This document shows positions 12,225 through 23,975 of a DNA stretch of 64,000 bases, piece by piece (within the stretch, counting starts at the first letter, position 1; the number at the start of each line of letters is the position of its first letter). Under the pieces are notes generated by a model. The model searched no databases. It was not told where the DNA came from and saw only the letters and a program-made list of their open reading frames with translations. Source of the DNA: Ligula intestinalis (lineage: Eukaryota > Platyhelminthes > Cestoda > Diphyllobothriidea > Diphyllobothriidae). The stretch is from the NCBI GenBank assembly GCA_036362985.1, contig JAYGXS010000005.1:2744039-2808038 (forward strand). The letters are read 5' to 3'. The position numbers and the translations under genes were made by a program.

Positions 12225-12405
12225 AAAAACCTTTTCTTTCGCTGAAGCTTTGCACTAATGGCTGTATGCTATAACTACTGCATTCTCCTGTGTACATAAT
12301 ACCCGTTTCTACTACTGACTTCTGCAAACGTCTTTGATGGTGAGTCCGCAACAGATCTCGAAACGACAGACCCATATAAATAAAGAAAGTAACCTTACTC
12401 ATCAA
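12225..12405 (+). mobile_element. solo PLE family 2 tail
   Basis: The stretch aligns with the end of the 50 kb copy. TGTATGCTATAACTACTGCA matches TGTATCCTGTAAATACTGCA. It is followed by CTACTG, then TTGATGGTGAGTCC, CAACAGATCTCGAAACG and AAATAAAG. The core has GGTGA in place of GATGA, so it is a decayed version of the hammerhead-like motif. Confidence 0.5.
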
Positions 12406-14314
12406 ATTCAAGGATTTATACAAGTAGCTCCCAGTTACTCACAGGCAGCTCAACCTGCGGCGCCATAGCCTTGACGCAATTACATAATGGTCCTTCTTCG
12501 CAAAAGAGTATATTATGATGAGTGGAGGAATATTATTTCATAGAAAAACCAATATTTTTCGCCAAAAGCGAAAATTCAAATTAAGTGCGAATTGAGTGTA
12601 CTAGATACACTAAAGTTTATATGTAGTGGAAGTGTGTTTTCATGCAAAACTGCCGAGTGACTTAATCAGCAATATAAACATTACGTTTGAAATAATCCGT
12701 TGCTTAGATGTTCAAATACGTATGTTTCCATTTAATTAGCGGTGGTTGCCGAACAGCCCAAATTTCGAATATGTTATCCGTCACGTTTTACCGAGATTCC
12801 CTAGCTTTTTTTCGTTTATCCACCACCTGATCTACATTTGACTTAGGCAACCATGTTTTTGCTTGATATGCCCCATTGGGATATCAAAAGGAGTAATATA
12901 TTTTGTAAGCTCACGTGCGGAAATGCCGGTCTGTGTATAATACATTTAAATGAAATTGTCATGTGCACTTGTAAACAAACCATTTATTACAGTTATAGAT
13001 GTTGACTTCCACCAAATGTCTTTGTTATTATTTTTCCATTTTGATTAAGAAGAGGCCCATATTTTCCTTTTCACTGACCTCAGTGGGTTGACCATAAATA
13101 ATGATTATATTCTACTTGCTTGTTTCAACCCTTAAATAAGATACCTAGAAAGCATTTACCTGAAAAACGAGCTTTTAAACCGTTCTTTCTATGCAGCAGC
13201 CTATTTGTGTGATGAGTAACAAATCACCCAAGCATGTCAACTAATTGCAGAGAACAATTTACGTCCACGAACAAAGTCACGTACGAAAAGGCCTTAATTT
13301 AATTTTAAAAATTCATATGAGAAGTTACCTCTTGAAAATATGCTTTAGTTATATATTTTGGCTTCGAATATCTGCGGTCTTATTTTTTAGATGAAAAAAT
13401 TGCGATCAGAGACGGAAAAATTGGTCAGATTTTTTTTATTTCCTAAAAAGTGCGGATATATTTTATATTATAAACAAAAGAACTAACTATTTTATTAAAA
13501 TTTGCAAAGTAATCGATAAATTTGGTTACTTCTGAACTCAGTTCTACAATAAAAAATTCAGAGCATAACGGCAGAATATCAATGGCCATTTTGAGGAAAC
13601 TGTTTTACAATGTCCCGCGAAAATTCACTCAAATGTGCGTTATGTTAACCTTCTTGCTCTTAATATTGACTGTGCCACCGACTTGATTGTACTTATACTA
13701 AAAGAAATCTCAAAGGCATTTCTTGAATGTTACACTTCAAATTAACAATTTAACATATAGGTGGGGTATAGCAAATAAGAGACGTAAAACTTTTAACTCA
13801 ATTCTATGGCAATTAACTCGCCAGATTTGCATAATAGCATTTTCCAAACGCATTTTCTTTTCTTTTCCTAAAAATTAATACGCTGTCTCATATGTGTACT
13901 AACTACAATTTCACAGAGGAACAAAAAAACTGTCTGCTCTCTAAACATATAAAATAAAACTTTTTTGCTTTTCATTAATGTTTTTTTACAGTAGAATGTG
14001 CAACAATAAGGATTTTATTCCGCCGTGTTTAATGGTGCAGGAAATATTTTGGATGTCAATAAACCTTGGATTGTCTTCCCACTTCAACCTTTTTGCACCC
14101 TGTTGTTTGATCTGAGCAGAACAAATGCCTAGTTAACAGCATTTTGCACCTAAGCTGTACTCAATGAACAAACTTAACAACCACAAATGTTTGCTTAATC
14201 ACGCACCCAAATTGCGCCCTTCACATGTTATCCCATATGCAATCTACTGTAAATTCCCTTAGATTAAGTAACCTTCTTTTGAAGATATTCCTGTGACAAG
14301 CAGTTTTGCTTAAT

Positions 14315-14400
14315 CTCTGTGAGGATGAATAGGCAATGGGTTTCAAATCGTATGATGAATACAGCCATTATTCCAGCGATCACAGTTTCTTCTTCTTATT
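14315..14400 (+). mobile_element. very decayed PLE family 2 tail
   Basis: GTGAGGATGAAT (14,319-14,330), then ATGAATACAG, TTCCAGCGATCACAG and CTTCTTCTT occur in the same order and spacing as in the other tails. The GAAAC box is lost. Assignment rests on the conserved order of short blocks. Confidence 0.35.
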
Positions 14401-17135
14401 TGGAAATTTTGATTGGCTGTGTACTCAGGAAGTGTTTAATATTTTCAGGCGTTAAGGTCATGGCTACTTTTGAAAAGGTAAGCATATGATATGGTCTTTT
14501 AAGTTTTGATGTTGATGAATTATAAACAGTGTCTTACGGATATGTGTGTGAAAATGTGCTTTCTGTTTTGTTTCCTATTGACTAAGAGTGAATTATTTTG
14601 CCAGCTGTAAATCCGAAAATAACAAGAAAACGTTAAAACGGAAGTTCGCAAAGACAACTTTAATAAAAGATATGAATAATAACAGGAGTCGTCAAAGGTC
14701 ATTCAAAATACTGACATATGTGAAAGGTTAATACGCCTTCGCTTATTGGCATTGGCTCAATTCCTGATAATGGTTATCTTCTTGTCTATTTTGAAGTCAT
14801 TTCAGTCATGAAAGGATGCGGGCCTTTTAACGAGTTTCGTTTTAACCACTAGCAAAACGTTGATAATGAAAAAACTGGCTACTTAAGTTTTATGCCTTTC
14901 CATCATTTATTCTGACTGCCTTTATAAATTCAAATATATATATATCATGGAATCAATGCATGAAAACAATTTTCTTACAATTTTTGATAGCACATTTTGC
15001 CTTCGTCAAATTTTAAACTCAAGGACAGGGCATCTTGTGGTTTTAAAAGTGGGGCTCAATTGCCTTTTATTTGTCTTACCTAATAACTGCTTCAGTCGAA
15101 TTCAAGGCTTAAATTCTGCGCACTCTCTACATCCTGTTTAAGTAAAGTACGTTTTCGCCTAACATTTGAGAGTGAGGTCACATTATTGTCATAAAATACT
15201 GAAATACATTTGGAAAATATGTGATGCTGCATAGGTGGCATTATAAAATTGAGAGATACGATGTTTTTTGAAAGAAAACCTCATATTTGTAGAAATACTT
15301 ATAACGAACCATTTTTTGGACCGTAAGCTATATTTTGTTTATTAAACTCAAAGCTGGCGTAATTTTCTACCAAACGATTACAAGAAATAATTTTTTGTGC
15401 ATTTTTTCCATAAAATATATTTTAATTTCTAAAGGCAGTCAAAATAAAAAATAAAAAAGTTATGCTAATCAAGTTGCGAATTTTTACAATAGATGCGTCC
15501 TGCTGGTGGTTAGACCGAAACTTGTTAAAAAGCCCGCGACCTAACATGAGTGATGTGACTTCATAATGGAATACACGATGATAAATATCGCGACTTGAGT
15601 GAATGCCGATAGGCAAATGAGTATCGATCTTTCGCGTATGTCGGCATGCTGCGTAATTTTTGGTGACTACAGTAGAGTGCGCGTGTTTTCAACTAAATTG
15701 GGCAGCGTATGGTGGAAACAGGTAGATTGCAGATTTTTTTAACTCGAGATTAATACTAGAGGAATTTTTGCCCAAATGAACGGTGTAATTTGTCGCTAAT
15801 GTTCGAGTTTTTGTCTGAGTCTCTGATATTATTTGATTCATTCTAGACTTCCAGCTCATTATGCATGAATTAATACCCTATGACCAACTCCACAGCATAC
15901 CTCAAGAGCACGTATTTAGCAAACATAAAATATTATTACTCGACCTTGTGAAACGAGTCGATATTTTTAGCAATTGAGTGAGCGAAACTAAGAGGAACAA
16001 ACAGGACTAAGACCTCTTGAACAGACAATGTGACTTCATTTGGAAATATGGGGCTACGATTTTAGAAAAGCCAATGTTCCACCTACTGTTTTTGATCCCG
16101 ACTTAAAATCGGCACAAAAAAAATTCACAGACGTGTGATATCATGGAACTTTCCTCTTCGATTGTATCGGCCCTGTACTGGAGCATCTTATTAGCGCGCG
16201 ACCTGGAATGTAAACTGTACATGTTCTTATGGTTTCCTAATGTAATACACTGTCACATTTTTAGTGCCAATGACAGTGGAATACCTCATGCTAATGTAAT
16301 TCTTGAATTCAGGGAATAAAGAACTTCTGGCTTGGCCGTTTCCGTTTTTCTTGAAATGTAAAACCAGCATCCGCAGCATATGGTTGTCATGTTTAAATTC
16401 TTCTCAAATTCCATGGTGTACATTTCACAACAGGCAGTAGAAACGAAGATGCATCATACTGATTCTGGAAAAAAATTGCAGAGGGTACTTTCCTTGGGAC
16501 TGTTGTCTGGTATAGTGCATTGCCTTAGGAAATGCAGAAGAATCTTTCTGGTACAAAAGCCAATTTAAGCTGCCTTCCCCTAGGTATTAAAATTGAAAAC
16601 TAAAAATGCATATACAAAGAAGGCATATCTTTTAATCATGTTATATTAATTTGCTAGTGAATTTATATTTATTTAAGCAAAATGGAAAACCGGAAAAGTG
16701 TGAAAAAATTTACTTAGAAGAAAATTTAAGTTTTAAATGTTAAGACACTATGCTCGAGCAAAAACAAATCAACAAAGCAATTCAAGTGCAATTACGCTTA
16801 AAAATAGTCATTTTGTGAAATGTGTGGACGCATAGAATTCTTTATTCTAATACACTGCAAAAAGGAAGTACGATTTTCACGTTAATGGGCCGATAATTTG
16901 CAAAATCACATGTGGGCATGCTGGTCAATGATCAATTAATGCAAAAAAATTTATCAGCTGTAACCCTTGACCAAACATGTCGTGTATATTAACATGAAGT
17001 TCCTTCTGTCAAATTTCTTTGTCCTCATTTTTGTGGGCTCCTTTACAATGACGTATCCATCGTTATTGAAGTAGTGGTAAACACATTGTTATTTTCAGTG
17101 ATTTTGGTCGATTTTCCATATGCACAGACAAAAGA

Positions 17136-17290
17136 GGGACCCGTGGACTAAAGGCCGCGTATCTAACGCAATGACCAAAGGTCTTGGGTTCAAATCCCGG
17201 GGGTGCCAACGCTCGAGGTTGGGTATGACTGGTTGATTACGGCTAATAAGCCACAAATGGCCATTCCGGTCTCCCTTTGCTTTGTCGGAT
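17136..17290 (+). mobile_element. tRNA-derived SINE-like copy
   Basis: Positions 17,136-17,209 resemble a tRNA. GGGACCC pairs with GGGTGCC at six of seven positions. GTGGACTAAAGGC sits where the A box belongs, and GGTTCAAATCC (17,187-17,197) is a perfect pol III B box. A non-tRNA body follows, with GAGGTTGGGTATGA, GGCCATTCCGGTCTCCC and CTTTG. The same body follows a tRNA-like head on the minus strand at 41.0-41.2 kb. The shared head and body define a short interspersed family. It is not a working tRNA: the anticodon arm is only a short irregular stem. Confidence 0.6.
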
Positions 17291-17309
17291 CCACTTGTTT
17301 AACATCGAC

Positions 17310-19300
17310 CCTGTTCCACGAATTTACCAATATTGTTAGGTAAATGAGAAACATTTTAAAAACATTTACCAAAATAGTGGGTTTTTAAAATTATCTCTCA
17401 GGCAGCTCTCTATTTGGGACATGGTTTTAAAATAACCCCAAAAGTTCAATTCATTAATAAAAAATGAAAGCTATCAAAAATTGTCACTAACAGTTACGCC
17501 CATGACTAATTAAAAACTTTTTATAAATATGACCTCTAAAAAGCGATTCAATTAGATAATTTGGCATCTTATATTCGTGAACTACAGTGTCCTTGAAGAC
17601 TAAGTAAAAATAAAACTGGAAATTGTGGCCATTTTAATGATTTTTGGGGAAATAGTGGGATAAGTCTACTACAAAAAATGAGAGAACTCACTGTTCTATG
17701 TATACTGCAGACGTTTATGCTATATCAGCTACTAAGATTGCAAAAACACAAGAGCACGGCAAAATATTTGCTAAGATTTTGCAACGATATTATTTATATT
17801 CTGTTTTACTTTTCTGAACCAAAGTGAAATCATCTGTTAAAAGGAAATATTTGGAAATATTTCGTTTTAGCAAGACAGAGGAAACTAATGCCATATCGCG
17901 GTAGTTCAAAGCTAAACTGGCATACCTTCTTTAGTTTCATACAAGTATAACAAACTGCCGTTGCATAGTTGTACAGCTTAATTGCATGACAACGTTGCCC
18001 CTTTTGCAAAACGATAGGCTTACAACCGTGTATTATCTCACATTTTCGAAACGAATACCGCTAGTCCTATGTTTATTCACCCGATTTTCATGAAGGAAAA
18101 ATTAAATTATCTGTTCCCTGAAAATCAATAATTCAAATCATTCTGGATTATTCTATTGTTCTTTTATAACACAACACTATTAATAAGATGCTTTGGTCTA
18201 CATTGTTTTAAAACTTGCGAAACTTCCTCGAAAAGCGAGAAACTTCAGATTTGGCCGAAATTCGCGCATATTACTCCTCACGATATTGATCTGAACCAAA
18301 CAACCTACTTGTAAACAATTTATTTCGCCTCAAGTCACATCAATACAGAAATGCGTCTGTAAACAATCCTTCAGTTTTGGATTTTAATAATTTTATGAGT
18401 AAGGCAACCCACTGTAGACTAGGAATTATGCATTTTGAGGCCCTTTGATTAAAGGACCACTTTTTCTTGAAAGCCAGTTTGTTCTATGCGTGTTGATTTT
18501 GCCTCTGAAAGGCTTTTCTGCTTTGGCATGTTGTCATTCTATAAACAAATTGCAAAACGCGGACTAAGCTGGACTTTTCCTGTGACAGCGCATGATAATA
18601 ATACGACGTAGGCCGTACCACAGCTGACTGCACCAGAATTATATGATCGACGAAATTTATGGCCTGACTGTCAGATTGAACCCTTGTAACCGACAGCTGA
18701 AAAGTACGTGCCTAGAGCTTATAACCTGCAATAACTGTTAGAAAAAAGGACTAATATGTTTCGCAGTGTGCAAGGGCGCTAGTACTTGTCTTGACTGGAT
18801 GGGGGCAGATTGTTTTCCGTGCTTACCCCTGATTAGCATGGAACCCATCTGGCTCAGACAGAAACTACTCAAACCCTCGCCCGCTTTACAGATGCTCTCT
18901 AAACATGTGACAATATAAGCCTATTTATCTTTTTTACAAAAATAATTTACAGCGTTTAGTATATTTTCGTCCATAGAAATAGAAGTCATCGAGTATGTTA
19001 TTGCTGTAACTTGACATACCAACCACTCAGGTACTAGCAAGAAGGCAAAGACTGAAAACAAAAGTTATTTTTTTAGATAATAAAATGCTGAACTTTGAAA
19101 GCTGGTATATCAGCCGAAAAGAAAACAGGGGAAATGAGGAAGACCCAATGATGAGCCAGATTACTTACGGCCTTGTCGTTCAGCTACAGAAAATTGGCGC
19201 ACCACATGTCACTGCTTTTAGCTAATACCTGCGCTGTTAGTTGGGAACCTTGCAATATCAGATAGAGATCCGAATATTAAAGCTTTTAATTTATATAGAA
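17310..19300. other. AT-rich spacer, no gene seen
   Basis: No reading frame or repeat I can support is present between the SINE-like copy and the PLE cluster. Confidence 0.4.
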
Positions 19301-19456
19301 ACTTATTTGAAAAGTCGTGTTGGCAAACCATCGTTTTCGGTCATTCATCGTCAGGCCAGTAAATGACATGGGGAATAAAATTGGTAAATTAACTACAGTG
19401 ATTATATAATCGTCAGGTTAGGAAAAGGGGGAGAAGGAGGAATAGGGTGAGGGTAA

Positions 19457-19996
19457 TTAAGCAGCCGAGTTTTCCCCCGTCTCCTGAGCGCGGGTGCCTG
19501 CGCGGGTAGGACGCTGGTTGCCATGCCCAGATGAGACAGAGTGGATTTTCTCAAGGTCCGCGGATTGAGTTCTGTTTGTCAGCTGCGCAGCTTGCGCTTG
19601 ACTATTCTCCGTAGCTTCGTCTTCTTTGGCTTCAGTGGGTGTTGGATTTCCGCGTGCAGTCGGCCAAGGGAGGCAGATGGCTTGAACCAGCGCCTTTTGA
19701 CAGCATAGAATGGGTTTTGCTAGCCGGATTACCACTGCTTCTGCTGTGGCTAACACCCGTTTGCGCAGGCCTTTGGAGTAGTGCGTTGGCGTGCGGTATG
19801 TGACCCAAAAGCCTTCTTTCGCGTCCACTCGGTCGCTTGTATCAATTAGGTGGGCGAGAATTGAGCTTGAGGTTGGTCTATTCTCCCCTCTGCTGAGCCA
19901 AGCTGGTATGTGCTCGCGCATTTTCTTCTCCAGACGTCGCGTTGTTCGGCCAATATAGCCCGCTCCACAGGAACAGGTGAACGAATAGATGCACAT
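19457..19996 (-). pseudogene. PLE copy A GIY-YIG endonuclease
   Basis: This 179-codon frame encodes the C-terminal endonuclease of a Penelope-like element. MCIYSFTCSCGAGYIGRTTR shows the CxC-containing GIY-YIG entry typical of PLEs. RLEKKMREHIPAWL follows, then a C-terminal domain with RKRVLATAEAVVIRLAKP and a Thr/Ala/Glu-rich end. In the family this nuclease nicks target DNA for target-primed reverse transcription. The domain looks intact. It is separated by a frameshift from the linker upstream (PLLRMGGKDR), and no RT is attached, so it is a remnant. The start chosen is simply the first Met of the open stretch. Confidence 0.75.
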
Positions 19997-20319
19997 AGAT
20001 ATGGCCTGTCCTTACCTCCCATTCGTAGAAGGGGAGGGTTAGTGAAGAGAACCCCCAAGTTTGCAGCCGGGAAGGCATTCATAACCGCTGTCCTCAGGCG
20101 CCTTCTTACTAGTTCACTCGTTGCGTCTCCAATAAACGGCAGTCTTATAAACAGATCTTTCTGTTCCGCCGTTGCAATTGAAACCTTTGGGGCACGTTCC
20201 TTGATGTTCTGAAGGATGAACCGTTCCGGATAACCGTTTTTCTGGAGTGTGTCCTTTAGTTGCTGCAATTCTACTTCCACTATTTCAGGAGAGCAGATAC
20301 GGCGTATTCTGCCTGCCAT
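19846..20319 (-). pseudogene. PLE copy A linker region
   Basis: The 157-codon frame covers the region between RT and endonuclease. It contains RIRRICSPEIVEVELQQLKD, LQKNGYPERFILQN, KDLFIRLPFIGDATSELV and VMNAFPAANLGVLFTNPPLL, then GGKDRPYLCA. These blocks recur in the copies at 1.4, 5.0, 22.6, 38.4 and 62.6 kb. From about position 110 the frame leaves the endonuclease frame (SIRSPVPVERAI is the shifted reading of YSFTCSCGAGYI), which marks a one-base deletion or insertion near 19,995. Confidence 0.7.
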
Positions 20320-20538
20320 TCCCTGGACTAAGTTTGGTTTGACGTTAAGGGGTACGAAGCAGTGGAAGTTAACGTACTGCCCCGTCCACGTTTTCGTTCT
20401 AAATCGCTGGCGTTGTATCTATCCATCTTCTTTTCTGTGTTTGAGGACGTCTTGGAAAGCGAGTTCGTTGTTTTCCTCTGTTTCAGCTGTAAGTGTTAGT
20501 CCTGCGTGGGCCGTATTGAATTTTTGGACTTAATTTGG

Positions 20539-20562
20539 ACCAATTGTCAATTGACAATTGGT
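20539..20562. repeat. 24-bp perfect palindrome
   Basis: The sequence is its own reverse complement over 24 bases, centred on TTGTCAATTGACAA. It lies exactly at the 5' breakpoint of PLE copy A. A similar TGTCAATTAAC occurs at 21,733, on the other side of the (TAG)n block. Confidence 0.8.
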
Positions 20563-21074
20563 AGTATCAGTAGTAGTTTTTGTTCTAGTAGCAGCAGTCT
20601 AGGTCAGTCTTACCTACCGGAGGTGAATACTCGCCTGGGTGTCTAACAAATCAGCCCACTTAAAGTTCAGGACACGCGTTAGCTCATATTTCCCTGTGTG
20701 TTATGCTTTTTGCGAAAATAGGGTGCATGTCAGCAATTTATACAATTATAGGAATATGTGACTAGAATATACTATCCGTTGGCATAAGTAACTCTGATTA
20801 CTAGAATTGACGCTCTATCAGCAGTATCCTAGTTCAAATTCAGCAATATGCGAAACAGCTTTAGGTGGACAGATGTGGGAGGGTGGTAAGTAATGCAAGC
20901 CCTGATATGCTCCAGTCTTCAAACGTATACTGACTCGGAATAGCATATACCCAGATTCACCCTCTTTGTTGAGATAGAGGTGATATGAGCCCTAGCCTTG
21001 AGTTAAACTAGCAGCACCTCTGACAAATGCTAACGTCTCAAATAGTGGCTGTATTACTAACACTCACCTTCACT

Positions 21075-21237
21075 CCTGTTAGTAGTATTAGTAGTAGTAG
21101 TATTAGTAGTAGTATTAGTAGTAGATGTAGTAGTAGTATTAGTAGTAGTAGTAGATATAGTAGTAGAAGTAGTAGTAGTAGATGTAGTAGTAGTAGTTGT
21201 AGCAGTAGTAGTAGTAGTATTAGTAGTAATAGTAGAT

Positions 21238-21268
<31 letters not shown>

Positions 21269-21665
21269 ATGTAGTAGTAGTAGTAGATGTAGTAGTAGTA
21301 GATGTAGTAGTAGAAGTAGTAGTAGTATTAGTTGTAGATGTATTAGTAGTAGTAGATGTAGTAGTAGTAGTAGTGGTAGTAGTTGTAGATGTAGTAGTAG
21401 TAGAAGATTTAGTAGTAGTAGTAGTAGTAGTAGTAGAAGAAGAAGTAGTAGTAGATGTAGTAGTAGTATTTCTAGCAGTAGTATTAGTAGTAGTAGTAGT
21501 AGATGTAGTACTAGTAGTAGTAGTAGATGTAGTAGAAGTAGTAGATTTATATTAGTAGTAGTATTAGATGTAATAGTAGTAGTAGTAGTAGATGTAGTAG
21601 TAGTAGAAGTAGTAGCAGAAGTAGAAGTAGTAGTAGTAGCAGTAGTAGTAGTAGAAGTAGAAATA
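21075..21665. repeat. (TAG)n-rich microsatellite, about 590 bp
   Basis: The stretch is built almost entirely of TAG triplets with scattered TTAG, TGTAG and GAAG variants. All long frames crossing it, such as the Ser-rich plus-strand frame and the Leu-rich minus-strand frame, are by-products of the triplet repeat and not genes. Confidence 0.9.
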
Positions 21666-21889
21666 GCCTTAGTTTTCTTGAGTCTGTCTTGCCACTTACT
21701 GTTCCTAAGTGTGGTAGTACCCGCGCAGCCTGCTGTCAATTAACAAAAAAGTTAGTCGGTGTTCTGGCCTGCATTGGAGAAAGCGGCCTTCACCCGATCC
21801 CTACTCACGTAGCTTGACTTTGTCTTGTCACCGGTTCAAACGGGTAAAGTTTTAGAGTGGGGGTAGACAGTTGTGAGTCTATTTACACT

Positions 21890-22203
21890 TTATTTTCGTC
21901 GCCGTCTCAAGTCACAATGCCTGCTTTTGGTCATATGGTGGACATCATCGAAATCTATGGTCCAAATATAATCATCATCAGTGGCTGTAGTAAGCGTGTT
22001 TGTCCCGGTGTTTGTTCCCTGAGTAGCTGTTCCGTTCCCCGAGACGGGAGTGTCTGAAGATTCACCTTTCTCTTCTACCTCTCCTTCAATCGCTTTCAGC
22101 TTTTCACCACGAAGCCTGATGTACTCCACAAATGTGCAGACAGACAGACAGACAGGCCAAAAGGAGTCAGGGTCCCAAAACGTTAATTCATTGAGGAATC
22201 TGG
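21890..22203 (-). CDS. unrecognised ORF, possibly host or element 3' exon
   Basis: From a stop at about 22,206 to the stop at 21,890 a minus-strand frame of about 104 codons reads, in part, NELTFWDPDSFWPVCLSVC, then FVEYIRLRGEKLKAIEGEVE, then DDDYIWTIDFDDVHHMTKSR. The composition is protein-like: an acidic and charged helix-like part, a Thr/Gly/Asn-rich middle and a Trp/Asp-rich end. A short (CAGA)n run is read in frame as PVCLSVC. I do not recognise it. It lies between two PLE copies and a (TAG)n array, so it may belong to another repeat. No clear splice acceptor is visible at its start. Confidence 0.35.
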
Positions 22204-22479
22204 ACTATTAAAAAAATAGTTTACCGTGTCATCAGCTTCTTTCACTCCCTCGTGTCTTGGCTCCTTGCATTGTTGAATTCTGAACTTACCCCCATAAACA
22301 CCCCTTCTCGCTCACATGCGTTCACTCTGTGCAAACTGGGAACAGGAAAGCAACAGTCAGGAAGTCAACAGTATATACAGCGATTAAAACAGTAGCCATA
22401 GTATTATTATTTTGATTGCAGCCTAACCGGCAAACAATGCTACGGTATTGAGCGAAGGTTATCTTTGGGATGAGCAAGA

Positions 22480-22560
22480 AGCATGCAGACTCTGTGAACA
22501 ACCTAGATAGGATGTCGTCCTTACTCTGTCCGTTTGTTCTCAACCTCTCCACACTTTATT
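22480..22560 (-). mobile_element. short LINE fragment (L1/L2 family)
   Basis: On the minus strand RLRTNGQSKDDILSRLF is followed by ACFLLIP. The 33 kb LINE has RLLPNGQSKNDVVF followed by LLAGFF. This is a small piece of the post-RT region, inserted or left behind beside the PLE cluster. Confidence 0.5.
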
Positions 22561-22592
22561 TGAAACTGCCTTTTGTTTCAAGTTGATGGTAA

Positions 22593-23024
22593 TTAATTCC
22601 GAGGCTCGCGCATTTTCTTCTCCAGACGTCGCGTTGTTCGGCCAATATAGCCCGCTACACAGGAACAGGTGAACGAACAGATGCACACAAATGTGGCCGG
22701 AAACGGTAGTCTGTCCTTACCTCCCATTCGTAGAAGGGGAGAGTTAGTGAAGAGAACCCGCAAGTTTGCAGCCGCGAAGGCATTCATAACCGCTGTCCTC
22801 AGGCACCTTCTTACTAGTTCACTCGTTGCGTCTCCAATAAACGGCAGTCTTATAAACAGATCTTTCTTTTTCGCCGTTACAATTGCGACCTTTGGGGCAC
22901 GTTCCTTGCTGTTCTGAAGGATGAACCGTTCGGAATAACCGTTTTCTTGGAGTGTGTCCTTTAGTTGCTGCAATTCTACTTCCACTATTTCAGGAGAGCA
23001 GAAACGGCGTATTCTGGCTGTCAT
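22593..23024 (-). pseudogene. PLE copy B linker and truncated GIY-YIG
   Basis: The 143-codon frame parallels copy A: RIRRFCSPEIVEVELQQLKD, then NGYSERFILQN, then KDLFIRLPFIGDATSELV, then PLLRMGGKDRLPFPATF. It enters the nuclease as CICSFTCSCVAGYIGRTTR and KKMRE, then leaves the family at PRN. Copy A continues there with HIPAWL. The linker and the nuclease start are in one frame, unlike in copy A. The truncation removes the catalytic half of the nuclease. Confidence 0.75.
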
Positions 23025-23189
23025 TCCCTGGACTAAGTTCCGTTTGACTTTAAGGGGAATGAAGCTGTGAAAATTAACGTATTGCCCAGTCCAGGTTTTT
23101 TTTTCTAATTAGTTGACGTTGTATTGAGCCATCCTCCTGTCTGTGTAAGAGGATGTCTAGGAACACGATTTCATCGTTCGCCTCTGTTT

Positions 23190-23975
23190 TTACTGTAAAT
23201 TTAATGCTGTGTGGGCGGTATTAAATTTTTGGACTAGATCATCGATATCAGCGGTCTTCTTTGTCAGGCAAAAGATGTCGTCCACATATCGACCATAGAA
23301 CTTAAGGCCATTGATAGTGTCTTTGAGCTTGGCTTCCTCGATCTTGCCCAAAAAGACATTTGCCAGGAATGGTCCAAGTGGTGAGCCCATGGCCACTCCA
23401 TCAATTTGCCTGTATAGCTGGCCATAACAGATAAACTGTACATTTTGTGTACAGCATGTCAGTAGATCTTTCAACCTCTCCACTGTCATCCCTATATGGT
23501 AGTGTGTTTCCCGTATGAAGTTGCATAGATATTCTATGGTTTCACCTACCGGGACGTTGGTGAACAGTGAGGATACATCTAATGACAGCATCATCGTTTC
23601 GCCAATATTAGTCTTCTTGACAGCCTCCACGAATTCAAACGTGTCTTTCAGGCTCTTTGGGTACAAGCGGCTCTAAAGTGGTTTGCACTTTTCAGCAAGC
23701 CATTTTGCCACGGCGTGGTACGGTGAGTTTCTCATGTCCAAGATCGGACGGAGTGGCACACCTTGTTTATGGATTTTCGGGAGGCCATACATTCTTGGTA
23801 TTGTAGTACCAACCGGCCTAACTTCCTCTAGCTCCTTGTCTGATAAATGTCCTTCTTTGTGCAGCTCTTTTAGTAACTTTGTCAGTTTGTCTTCAACAGC
23901 TTCAGTCCTGTCCTTGTCTTTATCAGATTCTGAAAATTTTGTGAGATTTGATAATATTTCTTCAAGTTCTGTCAA
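23190..23975 (-). pseudogene. PLE copy B reverse transcriptase
   Basis: Two consecutive frames cover the RT. 23,975-23,673 has PRMYGLPKIHKQGVPLRPIL and NSPYHAVAKWLAEKCKPL. After a single TAG stop, 23,666-23,190 has LSLDVSSLFTNVPVGETI, GVAMGSPLGPFLANVFLG and KFYGRYVDDIFCL. The YVDD catalytic box and the preceding GSPLGP block are intact, so the active site survived although the frame is broken. In life the enzyme copies element RNA at a nicked chromosomal target. This copy cannot make a full protein because of the stop, a frameshift upstream and further frame changes after 23,190. Confidence 0.85.

Larger units (their letters stand above)
11010..17130. other. AT-rich desert with only PLE tails
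   Basis: Apart from the tails at 12.2 and 14.3 kb, I find no supported gene. Frames at 14,520-14,702, 14,947-15,141, 15,422-15,616 and 16,380-16,568 are short, AT-driven and without motifs. Confidence 0.4.
19308..20538 (-). mobile_element. PLE family 1, 5'-truncated copy A
   Basis: A minus-strand PLE starting at VQKFNTAHAGLTL (about 20,530), just after the RT catalytic region. It runs through the linker and the complete GIY-YIG endonuclease to a 3' end near 19,308. The end is defined by comparison with 24,780: both copies stop at TGAAAAGTCG. The RT is missing. The 5' breakpoint is next to a 24-bp perfect palindrome at 20,539-20,562. The linker frame (20,319-19,846) and the endonuclease frame (19,996-19,457) overlap in different frames, which implies one frameshift in the copy. 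Confidence 0.8.

Noticed and set aside
17136..17209. Functional tRNA gene
   Set aside because: The acceptor and T arms are good, but the anticodon stem is short and irregular and the copy is fused to a repeated body, so it fits a SINE head better.
21075..21665. CRISPR-like array
   Set aside because: It is a simple triplet microsatellite in eukaryotic DNA, without unique spacers.
21027..21743. Ser-rich 238-codon plus frame and Leu-rich 233-codon minus frame
   Set aside because: They are translations of the (TAG)n microsatellite in different frames and carry no independent coding signal.
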